The notes: a model not told the origin generated them from the letters alone. A stretch of 64,000 bases of DNA from Promethearchaeota archaeon (GCA_011365055.1 RDOG01000004.1:186001-250000), one strand, 5' to 3'. Counted from the stretch's first letter, positions 7,208 to 17,165 are shown. Program-made: numbers and translations.

Positions 7208-10186
7208 ATGATTGAACAAGATATAATAATAAATAATAAAAACGCTCACAAGCAAACATTTAACGCTAAATTACATCCCATTCAGAAGGCTTTAGAAAAA
7301 TTTAACACTGATTTTCATCTAGTTGAATTAATCAGAAAATATGAGAAATTAAAAAACCAAAAATTATCAAAAATGGAGATATTTTTAATAGGTCAATTGC
7401 ATCAAATTTATCTTTTTGACGAAGTAATTTCTTTTTGGGAAGTAGATAAGATTTTAAAATTCACGCAACAAGTTGCTATAAAAGAGGCAAAGGATAAGAA
7501 AACCATAAGGTTTTATCCGAATTTAAGTTCATCTTTTCCAAATATTAAAAAAGGAATTATTACGAAAAAATTTACATCCACTCAATTAGAAATTGAATAT
7601 CATACTCCAAAGGAAAATATTATTCTATATAAAGAAATTTATTTGAATTTATTAGAACCAAAGAAGAGGGAAGATTATTTTAAGTTATTACACGAATTTG
7701 CTCAAAAATATGATGTTCCATTTAAATATTTAAAACGATTTGGCAATAGAATTTGTCAACCGGACCTAAAAAATGAATATGTAGTATGTCGGGAAACCAT
7801 ATATCAGGGAGCGGATAGATTAGGATTTTATATTTATGAAGATCAAAATGAATTTGTTGTATTTCATATTGGAGAAAATAATACAGAAGCTATAAAAATA
7901 TTAACCTATTTAAGCAAAAATGGATTATCTCCGATATTATTTGAACAATGTTTTATTAATTCGGGATTTTTAAATCAATTAGGGAAACAACTTCAACGAC
8001 TAAGAGATAGAAAAATAATAATACAAGAAACGTATCTTTCTGATAAGAAAGTTTTTGAAGGAAAGGAGAAGGATTATAACATTTTCAGAATTAAAGTTTA
8101 TTTTTTTAATAAATTTAAAAGTATTCAAAGGGCAAATAGAATTAATGGACCGTGGATCCTACAGATTGAAAGGTCGAATTCTATTATTGATTCAGAAACA
8201 GAAGATAGTGAAAAATTTAATAAGTTACATGAAATTATTTTAAAAATAATGAGCCAAGATTATTTGAAAATATATGAAAAGGCTGCAATTAATAATTTTT
8301 ACTATAAAATTATTATGAATATCACTAAAATTACTAGGAAATTTGATAATTCAGGACAACTCATCGGGTACTTCGAACCTGAAACAGATGCTGAGAGGGA
8401 ATCTAATAAATACTTATTTCATGGAGCTAGTTGTTCAAAAGGTTTTTTTATATATGATAAAAAAAAGGATGAATTTGGTTCCAATCCTAGTTTCTTTAAA
8501 GAATTGGTGGATAAAATTCATGGCTTTTTGGATGAAAAATTCTACAAATCACAAATGGGTACCTTAAATCATAGACCTGCCTTTGAGACGGTTTTAAAAT
8601 GGTATGAAAAGAATTTTTATGACGTAGAAGGAGGATTTGGTCATCCAAAACTTCATTTTAATACTCATTATGGACTCGCTTCAAGATGGATTGAAATAGA
8701 TTGTTGGATAAAATACACGGAAATAATAGATAATTATCGAAGTAATAAACTTTTATTAATTAGTGAAAAATTTGGGGGATATAATGACATAGATATTGAA
8801 AATATTAAATTAGTAGTAGAATATGAAAAAGGACAAATAGAAACCAGATTAAAAGCTAAAGGTTATCAGATGATTCCATCAATGTTAGTAGAAGAAATAA
8901 CACATACCGCAGAAAATAATGTTTTATTTATTTCAATTAATGAAGAGAGGTTTAATTACAAGAAAATTATCCCAGATCGGACCTTTGATACTGGAAATTT
9001 AGAGGTGATGTGCAAAAAAGTAGTTCAAGATTTTAATAAAATGCGATATTCAAGTAAGGATCTTCCAAATATCAGAGAACTTTTCATTTCAGCTGTGGCA
9101 GAATATAAAATTGATGGAGAATGTGGAGTTATTATTACTGATGATGAAGGAGTTATTTATTCCCAAGTAAAAAATACTGAAACAACGATACAAGCTGCAG
9201 GATCAAAGGGAAACGCAAATCTATGGAAATTGCCTAACATTATTTTGGAACAATTTAAGAAATTTCCTAATTCGACGTTTAAAGTTGAACTTTTAATTTC
9301 TCCAGGAATAAAAGAAGATACCGAAAAAAATAAAGAAGAAAACGGATATGTCGATTTAGATGAAGATGATGACATAGCTCCTACTTCAGTGGTGATATTA
9401 GATGTATACAGATTTAAAGGTACAGACTACACAGATCCAAAATTCGCCAATGCCATTCAAAGAAGGGAATTATTAGAAAAATATTTTCGAATAATGGATA
9501 ATAGGCAAGTTATCAATAGCCAACTATTATGTATACCAAAAGGATTAAAAGTTTATAATACTGAAAAGTCGATGAAGGACCTTTATCAATTCATTATTGA
9601 TACTTTTGAAAATGAAGAATTATATCCCGTATATCTTGATGGTATTTTTTTAAAATTTAACGATTATTCTTTAAGGAAAAAGAATTGTGAAAAAACAACG
9701 TTAAAAATAAAAAGTATTGAAAGCATGAGTTATGATCTTTTGTTATATGCAATTAGAAAGGCAGGGAATAACCAGATTTGGGGGATTTTTGTAACTTATG
9801 ATGATGAAAATAATATTTATTTAATTGGTACAGGAACAGTCGCTAAAAAATATTTATATGGAATAGTAAATCCAAAAGATACTTCCCAAATTATAGATAA
9901 AAACGTGGTTTCTAATATTCCTCGGAGTAAAATGGATTGGATTGACATTTCTGATTTTGATATTAGAATGCAGGTACAGTTTTCTCCTATTCGATTTACT
10001 AGAATCATTCAACGTGTTTATCCGATTAAGAGACGAAGTGGTTATAATTATACAGGGTTGGATTCACCTTCAACCTTTTTGTATAATCCAGAAAAAGGAT
10101 GGAAGGGAATTTGGATAGCGCAGGAGAAGATTAAAGAGCATTTTAAAAATATTAAAAGGAAACTATTCGAAGATAGGAGGGAATGA
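7208..10186 (+). CDS. Giant ATP-dependent DNA ligase-like protein
   Basis: A 992-residue protein. Residues ~620-990 carry the nucleotidyltransferase signatures of ATP-dependent DNA ligases: motif I KIDG with the nucleophile Lys634, motif III with Glu694, a IIIa-like stretch with RRELLEKYF, motif IV YLDG (811-812), motif V LKIK (833-835), then an OB-like part with GTGTV. The first ~620 residues are not the usual ligase DNA-binding domain; a winged-helix-like stretch lies near 240-300. It would seal nicked DNA or possibly RNA. It begins a four-gene operon and its stop is one base from the next start. Ligase assignment is good; the substrate is unknown. Confidence 0.8.
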   Translation: MIEQDIIINNKNAHKQTFNAKLHPIQKALEKFNTDFHLVELIRKYEKLKNQKLSKMEIFLIGQLHQIYLFDEVISFWEVDKILKFTQQVAIKEAKDKKTIRFYPNLSSSFPNIKKGIITKKFTSTQLEIEYHTPKENIILYKEIYLNLLEPKKREDYFKLLHEFAQKYDVPFKYLKRFGNRICQPDLKNEYVVCRETIYQGADRLGFYIYEDQNEFVVFHIGENNTEAIKILTYLSKNGLSPILFEQCFINSGFLNQLGKQLQRLRDRKIIIQETYLSDKKVFEGKEKDYNIFRIKVYFFNKFKSIQRANRINGPWILQIERSNSIIDSETEDSEKFNKLHEIILKIMSQDYLKIYEKAAINNFYYKIIMNITKITRKFDNSGQLIGYFEPETDAERESNKYLFHGASCSKGFFIYDKKKDEFGSNPSFFKELVDKIHGFLDEKFYKSQMGTLNHRPAFETVLKWYEKNFYDVEGGFGHPKLHFNTHYGLASRWIEIDCWIKYTEIIDNYRSNKLLLISEKFGGYNDIDIENIKLVVEYEKGQIETRLKAKGYQMIPSMLVEEITHTAENNVLFISINEERFNYKKIIPDRTFDTGNLEVMCKKVVQDFNKMRYSSKDLPNIRELFISAVAEYKIDGECGVIITDDEGVIYSQVKNTETTIQAAGSKGNANLWKLPNIILEQFKKFPNSTFKVELLISPGIKEDTEKNKEENGYVDLDEDDDIAPTSVVILDVYRFKGTDYTDPKFANAIQRRELLEKYFRIMDNRQVINSQLLCIPKGLKVYNTEKSMKDLYQFIIDTFENEELYPVYLDGIFLKFNDYSLRKKNCEKTTLKIKSIESMSYDLLLYAIRKAGNNQIWGIFVTYDDENNIYLIGTGTVAKKYLYGIVNPKDTSQIIDKNVVSNIPRSKMDWIDISDFDIRMQVQFSPIRFTRIIQRVYPIKRRSGYNYTGLDSPSTFLYNPEKGWKGIWIAQEKIKEHFKNIKRKLFEDRRE

Positions 10187-10187
10187 A

Positions 10188-13100
10188 TTGTTAGATGTCG
10201 AAATATTAAGAGATGATTCTCTTCAATCACATCCGTCTACAATTTATGAAAAAGTAATTGAAGAGATAGTATTTACTTACTGGCCTGAATTGTTATCAAG
10301 AAAATATTCAAATAAAAATGATTTGGATATTTTTAGAACCAGATATGATTTGATTGAGGAACTTTTAGCATTAAGATTGAATAAAACCGAAGAAAATAAT
10401 TTTAAATCCATTTTCAATTCGTTGAATTTACCAGTTGATTATGATAAGAGTTATATATTATCAATTCTTAAAAATTTAATTAAAATTCGGCCTTATTCAA
10501 TAGAACTTACATTTTTTAATGATTTTGCAATTGAATCTTACAAAAAAAATCCACCAAGTGACCCTACAGACGATGAAATTATTTTATCTTTCTATAACAG
10601 GATTCCAACTAAAGGAATAAATCTAGCAAATTTAAAAAATAATACAGAAATTACTAAAGGAGATAAAATACTATGCGATAGAATTGTTAAAAAGGGAATT
10701 GATATGGGGGTATTTTTCCTATTAAAACAAAAGAATTTTACTTCAAGGAAAACCTATTCCATAACTAATATTTATAATGAAAAGGGTGCAAAAAAGATAA
10801 ATGAAAGTATAGAAGATATAAAACCCCTTGCCTTAGAAGAAAGAAAAGAAATAGAAAACAGTCCCAATGATATGATTAACTTGGCTAAATTCATCTATTT
10901 AAACTTAGACATTAAGAAATATCGTTCTAAACCTATAAGATTTACTAAAATTAAGAATTGGTTTTTCTTCAGAAAGGTGAAATCAAAGATATTATTAGAT
11001 ATTCTACAATTAGGAGAGAAATTAGGTTATTTTAAAATAAAGGAAATTCCATTTGGGGCTAAAGATACGATTATTATTAAAAAAAATTTAAATAAATCTG
11101 CTGAAGAGAAAATTAGACTTATTCAAAATCAAATTGACGAAAAAAAAATAAATAATACTAATAATTACAATAAAATTCGATATGAAAACGATAAAAAAAT
11201 TATTAAAATTTTAAATAAATTAAAAATCTTTCTTGTTGAACCTCGTTCTGATAAAGAAATCAATGATTTAGTTAATAACGATGTAAATTACAATGAAATT
11301 ACGAATGTTGAATTTGATATTGAAAAAAAGGATTATACCTTCACGGATATAGATGGGAGATTAAAATTATTACTTAAATTAATAGCTAATAAAAGTATTA
11401 ATTCTAAAATATATCTTAGAAGAGATATCATATTTAAAAAATCAGATGAATTAGGTTTCTTTTGTCCATTTGAAAATGCCCTTTTTCATTTTTCAATCCC
11501 GTTATCTGCTTCTTTTGAGGAAAATCAGAAAAGATATAAGAAAAATCATAAATATTATACAATTATAGAATATTTATCTCATATTTTTAAATATGGAATG
11601 TCTCTAAATTTATTAGAAATTTTTAGATCCATGTTAACAACGAAAAAATACAAACTTAGTGATAAAGAAGTCACAAAAAACTTACTCAATTATAATTTAA
11701 TTAATTTTCAGATGATTAAAAATGATTTAAATTCCTATTATTTAATCACAAGCAAGTTTAAAGTTATTTCAAATAAACAGATTAATTTAAGAAATAAATT
11801 TTGGTTTTCAAAATATGAGACTAAAAAGAGATTCATAAGGTACATTTCAAATAAAATCTTGGATGGTGGAGTAAAAAGAATTACTTTTATCCCCACAAAA
11901 TACAGGAAATTTTTATTTGATGTTAGTTATGAATATAAAATATTAAGGTATAATATGACTGATAAAAAAAGACCAATCATTCAGGATTATTCACAAATTT
12001 CAAAACAATATGCCTGTTTACACGTTTCAATGGGTCAACTTAGTATATTTTTTGATAGAAATATATCGTATGATATTGTGGAAGACGAATTTAGGGAATT
12101 TCTGGAATATAAATTTTCAAGAGCAAGACAAGGACAAATTAATGGTCCTCTTTCATTCGAAAGATTGATAGAATATTGGAAAGAGAGCGGAATTGATGTT
12201 ATTTATTCAGCATTTACCCATGGAAAAAATTTATCACAATGGGGAGGATTAAAATTCCTGGTCCAAAAAACCGTCAAAAATTCAAAAAAACCATATACTT
12301 CAACAGTGGAAGTTGAATTTGATGGATATACAATTTCGAGAAGAAAAGATGGACTTCTTTATCTCTCTTTAATACAACATAAACACGGAACGTATAAAAA
12401 AGGAGATTGCATAGATAGTGTACGTGTTATTACTATAAAGGAAAATAAGAAAAAGTTAGAATATTATCGCCATCTTAAAGGATTTCACTTGTTGAAGCGA
12501 ATCAATCAATTTGAAGTTGTTTATTTAGTCAATAATAATTTAGGCTTTAAGGAATCAACAAATATCTTAAAAAAGAATAATTTTAGAGAAATTGATTATA
12601 ATACTATTGGTTATGAACCAATTGATGAAACCGATTATGATTATTCAATAAAATCAAATTTAAGAAGTAAATTAACTCAAACCTTCAACAACCCCGACTT
12701 CTTAGTTAATGATTATCGTAAAATTTTCGATAAACTTGACAAAGATAACATTATTGAATTTAAAATGAATGGTATTTGTGCAGGTATTTCAATAGAATCT
12801 GATGGGAAGATATTAATTTCGTTAAAAAATAGTGATACCGAAATAATTCTTCCTCCAAATTATGAAAAAGCCTTTAAGTTATATAAAAATTGTTCATTTA
12901 AATTAGAAATAATCTTTAAAGATAATAATACATTTCAAAAATATCAATCAATGACGAGAGATCACAATGTTGATTTTTCTATATTAAAAGAAAATATTTT
13001 TATCGTTATAACAGATATTTTCAAATTTAATGGAGAAAATGTGGATCTTGAAAATTCTTCTTCAAGAAGAAGAATATTAGAAGAGACATTTTTAATTGTA

Positions 13101-13748
13101 TCTAATGGAAATGATTTAAGGAAATATTATGACCAAGATTTTGTTAACTATTTAAAGTTCTGTGGAAGAAATCAGATACTTTGTATTGCTCCAGGAATTA
13201 AGTTTAGCAATACGAAAGAAGGAATAAAGAATCTTACAGATTTTATAGAAAAATACAAATCATTAGTTATATCGGAAGAAGTGGGGTCTTCAGAAAACTT
13301 TTATCATAATATTGACGGCTTCATTATAAAAAAGGATAGTTATAACCTTTTTAATACCGCAATTTCTAGATACGAAGCGATTAAAATTAAAACATTTGAG
13401 ACTTTTTCTCTTAGATTATGGGCAGTCATTAAACAAGACCACTCAAGTTCTGATTTAGGCCTATTAGTCGCTTTAAAATCAAGTGGAAATCCCAAATTTT
13501 TTCCAATTCAAATTACTCAAATTCCTAAAGGGATCGCCAGGAAAGCAAAGTGGCAAATTCTAAGTAAGGAAATCATATATGAATGTGCATTTCCAAAAGG
13601 ACTCTATAAAAATACTATATCAAACGTTAAAAGATATGGTTTGAGACCAAATGCGAATATTGATAATATAAATAAAATATTAAGACATTATAAAATTCCT
13701 CCCGAAGCGATAAAATTATTCCATAATATATTAGAAGGAAAAATATAA
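10188..13748 (+). CDS. Divergent ligase-like paralog with KxNG motif I
   Basis: An 1186-residue paralog of the preceding protein. Motif I reads FKMNG, keeping the nucleophile (Lys859) but with Asn861 in place of the usual Asp. Glu907 (III), SSRRRILEETF (IIIa), IDG at 1042-1044 (IV) and KIK at 1066-1068 (V) remain. Similarity extends upstream: both have a G-x-(L/I)-N...FE...DV...F-x-H-x-K block before the ligase domain. A winged-helix-like stretch lies near 130-200. The Asp-to-Asn change could alter specificity (some RNA ligases vary here) or give a partner with weakened catalysis. The start may be TTG at 10188; AGGAGGG lies just upstream. Confidence 0.72.
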   Translation: MLDVEILRDDSLQSHPSTIYEKVIEEIVFTYWPELLSRKYSNKNDLDIFRTRYDLIEELLALRLNKTEENNFKSIFNSLNLPVDYDKSYILSILKNLIKIRPYSIELTFFNDFAIESYKKNPPSDPTDDEIILSFYNRIPTKGINLANLKNNTEITKGDKILCDRIVKKGIDMGVFFLLKQKNFTSRKTYSITNIYNEKGAKKINESIEDIKPLALEERKEIENSPNDMINLAKFIYLNLDIKKYRSKPIRFTKIKNWFFFRKVKSKILLDILQLGEKLGYFKIKEIPFGAKDTIIIKKNLNKSAEEKIRLIQNQIDEKKINNTNNYNKIRYENDKKIIKILNKLKIFLVEPRSDKEINDLVNNDVNYNEITNVEFDIEKKDYTFTDIDGRLKLLLKLIANKSINSKIYLRRDIIFKKSDELGFFCPFENALFHFSIPLSASFEENQKRYKKNHKYYTIIEYLSHIFKYGMSLNLLEIFRSMLTTKKYKLSDKEVTKNLLNYNLINFQMIKNDLNSYYLITSKFKVISNKQINLRNKFWFSKYETKKRFIRYISNKILDGGVKRITFIPTKYRKFLFDVSYEYKILRYNMTDKKRPIIQDYSQISKQYACLHVSMGQLSIFFDRNISYDIVEDEFREFLEYKFSRARQGQINGPLSFERLIEYWKESGIDVIYSAFTHGKNLSQWGGLKFLVQKTVKNSKKPYTSTVEVEFDGYTISRRKDGLLYLSLIQHKHGTYKKGDCIDSVRVITIKENKKKLEYYRHLKGFHLLKRINQFEVVYLVNNNLGFKESTNILKKNNFREIDYNTIGYEPIDETDYDYSIKSNLRSKLTQTFNNPDFLVNDYRKIFDKLDKDNIIEFKMNGICAGISIESDGKILISLKNSDTEIILPPNYEKAFKLYKNCSFKLEIIFKDNNTFQKYQSMTRDHNVDFSILKENIFIVITDIFKFNGENVDLENSSSRRRILEETFLIVSNGNDLRKYYDQDFVNYLKFCGRNQILCIAPGIKFSNTKEGIKNLTDFIEKYKSLVISEEVGSSENFYHNIDGFIIKKDSYNLFNTAISRYEAIKIKTFETFSLRLWAVIKQDHSSSDLGLLVALKSSGNPKFFPIQITQIPKGIARKAKWQILSKEIIYECAFPKGLYKNTISNVKRYGLRPNANIDNINKILRHYKIPPEAIKLFHNILEGKI

Positions 13749-13766
13749 TCGAAAAGAGGTATATAA

Positions 13767-14819
13767 ATGATGAATCAAGAAATATTGGAAAGAAAACGCC
13801 TTTTTTATCAAAAAGAGAGATTTTTATATGATCTTTTAAAGAAATATAAAAGTAATTCATGCCTTCATTGCGGAGATAAGGGCAAAATAGATAGTCGAAC
13901 CAGATTATGTAATAATTGTATAACAGATCCCGATAAATTGGAATTAATTTCGATAGTAACAGAATATTTATCAATGAAAAACAAAAATAAAAAAGCGATA
14001 ATTAAAACTCAAATTCAAGAACAGGTAGAAATACCAGATAATGGCATTCAGGATATTAATATCAAACAAAAAAAATGTTACTTATGTAATATTATTTTAG
14101 ATAAAAATGACGATTTTTTATGTAAAAAACACCAAGAATTGTTTTTTCCCGATAAAAAAGGGAGAAATAAAAAGATAATAAAGGAATATAGAGAAAGATT
14201 AATTAAAGAAAATAGATGTACTTCTTGTAAAAAGCCTAACATAAGAGGATTTCTTTTTTATTTTTATATTTTTTATGAAATTATTGCTTCTCTTCATGAA
14301 GGAAAGAAGAAATTAGTGTACAGAAAGAAATCGTGTTTCTTTTGTATTAATAATCATAAAATTCGAAGAAAGATAAAAATAAAGAAAAATATATGTTCTA
14401 ATTTACATTGTAACAATAATTTGAGCAATTATTCGATTCAAAAAGGATTTAAAACTTGTTTAACGTGCCGCGAAAAGAATAGACAGCGTATGAAAAGAAA
14501 AGACATATGTAGTCGATGCCATGGAATATTAACACAAAAGCAAATTAACATTTCAATTAGAAAAATTGGAAAGAACAATATACACGTTCATTGTAAACGA
14601 ATTCAAATGATTAATAGCCGTTTAAAGTATTTTTTAAAAGATAAAATTATTAAAGATTTTAAATTAGATATTAGATATAATGAAATTTCGTCCCAAGTTA
14701 AACAAGAATTAAAAAATTTGTTATGTTTTTATTATATTTTTCAAGAACCTTTTCTCCCTTGGAAAAATTATCAATTCAATTATCAATTCTTTATCAATAA
14801 ATTTCTTGAGGTGAATTAA
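13767..14819 (+). CDS. Cys-rich multi-zinc-finger protein, copy 1
   Basis: A 350-residue basic protein with at least five Cys clusters: CLHC...CNNC near the start, CYLC, CTSC, CFFC, CLTC and CSRC followed by HVHC. The C-terminal ~100 residues form a module (CxxC...HVxC, then YYIFQEPFLPWKNY) that occurs once here and twice in the next gene. I know no family with this combination. GAGGT precedes the ATG, and the stop overlaps the next ATG. Likely zinc-binding nucleic-acid-binding protein working with the two ligases; that role is inferred from position. Confidence 0.65.
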   Translation: MMNQEILERKRLFYQKERFLYDLLKKYKSNSCLHCGDKGKIDSRTRLCNNCITDPDKLELISIVTEYLSMKNKNKKAIIKTQIQEQVEIPDNGIQDINIKQKKCYLCNIILDKNDDFLCKKHQELFFPDKKGRNKKIIKEYRERLIKENRCTSCKKPNIRGFLFYFYIFYEIIASLHEGKKKLVYRKKSCFFCINNHKIRRKIKIKKNICSNLHCNNNLSNYSIQKGFKTCLTCREKNRQRMKRKDICSRCHGILTQKQINISIRKIGKNNIHVHCKRIQMINSRLKYFLKDKIIKDFKLDIRYNEISSQVKQELKNLLCFYYIFQEPFLPWKNYQFNYQFFINKFLEVN

Positions 14820-16006
14820 TGAGTATCGATGCAAGAAAAGAAGAAATCATTGAAATAAACAATAAAGAAGTAGCATTCGAATTATTTGATATTTTGGAAG
14901 AAATGAATAAAAGAATATCGATAGATAATTTATATAATTTATCTATTGAAAACGTTGAAATTGGTTCAGCTCTCAAAAATATAGGTTTAATAGAATTAAA
15001 AGAATATCAAAAAGAATATCAAGAAAAGAAAAAGAATAAATATGGAAAGAAATATCGAAGTAGACTAATAAAACAAAATCTATGTACTTGGTGCAAAAAA
15101 GAAAAAATTAGGGGGATTACATTTCTTTTATACCAATTTCACAGATTACTTGTATGTTTAGAACCAAATTATTCTAGAAAATTAGTATATAATAAACAAA
15201 AATGCTATTTCTGTTCGGAGATGGTCAAAAATAAGCGAAAGAAAAAACTAATTAATAATATTTGTATTAGAAATGGTTGTCATAACAGGCTTTCAAACAG
15301 TAAATATAAATCTTGTGATGATTGTAGAAGAAAAGATAGAAACAGAATAAAAAATAGAAAAAATAAATGTTTTGCATGTCATAAATCGATGAATTCTCGT
15401 CAAATAGAGATTTCTAAGAAATATATCAATAAAAGAAATGTACATTTAAAATGTCATAAACAGCAGATCATAAAAAATAGGACAAAGTATATCATAAAAC
15501 AAAAGATTTTGAGAGAAAAAAATTTAAAAGTGCAATATAAATCTATTAGTTCTAAAATTAAGAAAGAATTAGAAAAGATATTAGCAATATATTTCATATT
15601 TCAAGAGCCATTTTTATCGTGGAAGAAATATCGATTTGATATTGATAAATTTTATGAATTAAATTTTCCAAACTACGCACCTGAGCTAAATGATAGGCTG
15701 ATTTGTGTTAGATGTAAAAAGGAATTATCAGAAAAAGCGATAAGATTATCAAAAAAATATTTTGGAAAAGACAATATTCATGTTCAATGTTACAGGAAAA
15801 TTCTTATCAGTAATCGCAAAAAGTACATTTTGATGCATAAAATTCCTAAGAATTTAACTTTTGGAATGAGATTGGACAAAAAAACTAAAAAAGAGCTAAA
15901 AAATATCTTAACTTTATATTATATCTTTCAAGAAAATTTTCTTTCCTGGAAAAAATATCAATTAGACCATCAACTCTTTTGTCAAAAATATTTATCTCCA
16001 CTCTAA
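14819..16006 (+). CDS. Cys-rich multi-zinc-finger protein, copy 2, with tandem repeat
   Basis: A 395-residue paralog of copy 1, joined to it by an ATGA overlap. Cys pairs are at 89/92, 129/132, 149/154 and 166/169. A ~112-residue module then occurs twice: C184/C187...H209/C212 with FIFQEPFLSWKKY, and C296/C299...H321/C324 with YIFQENFLSWKKY. CxxC...HxxC suggests a treble-clef-like zinc site followed by a helical hydrophobic part. A long basic stretch, KNKRKKKL, suggests nucleic-acid contact. It is the last gene of the operon; a T-rich tract follows. Function not recognised. Confidence 0.65.
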   Translation: MSIDARKEEIIEINNKEVAFELFDILEEMNKRISIDNLYNLSIENVEIGSALKNIGLIELKEYQKEYQEKKKNKYGKKYRSRLIKQNLCTWCKKEKIRGITFLLYQFHRLLVCLEPNYSRKLVYNKQKCYFCSEMVKNKRKKKLINNICIRNGCHNRLSNSKYKSCDDCRRKDRNRIKNRKNKCFACHKSMNSRQIEISKKYINKRNVHLKCHKQQIIKNRTKYIIKQKILREKNLKVQYKSISSKIKKELEKILAIYFIFQEPFLSWKKYRFDIDKFYELNFPNYAPELNDRLICVRCKKELSEKAIRLSKKYFGKDNIHVQCYRKILISNRKKYILMHKIPKNLTFGMRLDKKTKKELKNILTLYYIFQENFLSWKKYQLDHQLFCQKYLSPL

Positions 16007-16012
16007 ATTCAC

Positions 16013-16040
16013 TTTTTCTCTTTTTTTTCTTTATTTTCCT
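16013..16040 (+). terminator. T-rich terminator of the ligase/zinc-finger operon
   Basis: A run of T-rich sequence (TTTTTCTCTTTTTTTTCTTT) begins seven bases after the operon's last stop. Archaeal transcription often ends at such tracts without a hairpin. The next genes are on the opposite strand, so the site lies between convergent units. Confidence 0.5.
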
Positions 16041-16123
16041 TGGTTTTTCGATATAAGAATATTCGAATATTTTTCTGGGAGGTTTACAGCAGATTTTATA
16101 ACTTGATTCCTTATTAAAGTAAA

Positions 16124-16678
16124 TTATAATAATTGATTTTTTAGCCAAATTGCTAATTTTTTAAGAGTTTTTTCTTTTTCATCAATTATATTTGAATATT
16201 CAAAACAATAGGTTTTTGGAGATGATATTATTTTTTTATTTTCCCAATTTTCACGTTTACTTTCTAACCATGCTTCATTAGCTTTAACCAATAAATTGTC
16301 TCTTAGGAATTCAGGTTCTATTATCATGAATTGCACGTTATTTTCTCTAAAATATTTATGCATTTGATTACTATATTTAGATGGTTTTTTAAACATGTAA
16401 TCGGAAGCGAATATAATAAAGAAGTATTTTCCCTTTTTAATATACACATTAGTCCATTCTCCATCTTGTATCTCATTTTCCAAAATATTTACTTGATTTT
16501 CTTGAATTTTTGTCCCACCACCCGGTGATTTTACCTCTAAATATAATCTTTTTGTTTCTAATTCATTATATATTAGAACATCAAATTCTTTTGCGATGAA
16601 TTTACATTTGAGTCCAATTTTTAAGACAAATGGTTTGATTTTCTTAAAGAATTCTTCTTCATATTTATTGTATGTCAT
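16124..16678 (-). CDS. PD-(D/E)XK nuclease-like protein
   Basis: A 184-residue protein. FDVLIYN (Asp33) followed by YLEVKSPG (Glu48, Lys50) matches the D...(D/E)-x-K core of restriction-endonuclease-fold enzymes, with Glu7-Glu9 in the first helix. About 130 further residues are unrecognised. GGAAGAGAT precedes the ATG. It may be a nuclease acting with the methyltransferase at 3 kb or with the ligase operon, but it lies on the opposite strand to both. Confidence in the fold is moderate; activity is not shown. Confidence 0.6.
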   Translation of the reverse strand: MTYNKYEEEFFKKIKPFVLKIGLKCKFIAKEFDVLIYNELETKRLYLEVKSPGGGTKIQENQVNILENEIQDGEWTNVYIKKGKYFFIIFASDYMFKKPSKYSNQMHKYFRENNVQFMIIEPEFLRDNLLVKANEAWLESKRENWENKKIISSPKTYCFEYSNIIDEKEKTLKKLAIWLKNQLL

Positions 16679-16733
16679 TATATCTCTTCCAATTAACGTA
16701 TGAGAGTCATAAATTTTAAAAATATTTTTTAAA

Positions 16734-17165
16734 TTACCATTTAAAAAAATTCTTAAAGCGTTGAATTAAAGATATTTTCGATTTTCTTCGATAATCCCAA
16801 TATTCATCATGATGATAGTATAATTCAAATTCTTTCTCGTATTCTTTTACCCAATCAAAATTAGTGATGTGTTTCATAACTTTTTTAACGCTAACTTTTC
16901 TCGTGTTATCCGGTGAACCATCTTTCTTCCAATTAAAAAATGATTTTGCATGATTAAACAAATTAAGAAAGTTATCGGGATCATCAGGATCAATATCGAA
17001 AAATATTGATACGGAAGTTATCTCTTTTAAGTGAACTCTTCCTCCATTAGGAAGAGGTTTTACTAATTTAGCAGACCCAGTTGCTAAAAGAGTTTTTCGA
17101 AATCCCCCTCGTTCAATTAAAGCGTTTTTAATTTGTTCAACATAAATATTATAAATTTCAATCAT
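16734..17165 (-). CDS. Hypothetical protein
   Basis: A 143-residue protein, not recognised. It has a central strand-rich part (VHLKEITSVSIFFDIDPDDP) and a tail rich in aromatic and basic residues (YYHHDEYWDYRRKSK). It lies 55 bases upstream of the PD-(D/E)XK-like gene on the same strand, so the two may be cotranscribed. No membrane segment is seen. Confidence 0.55.
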   Translation of the reverse strand: MIEIYNIYVEQIKNALIERGGFRKTLLATGSAKLVKPLPNGGRVHLKEITSVSIFFDIDPDDPDNFLNLFNHAKSFFNWKKDGSPDNTRKVSVKKVMKHITNFDWVKEYEKEFELYYHHDEYWDYRRKSKISLIQRFKNFFKW

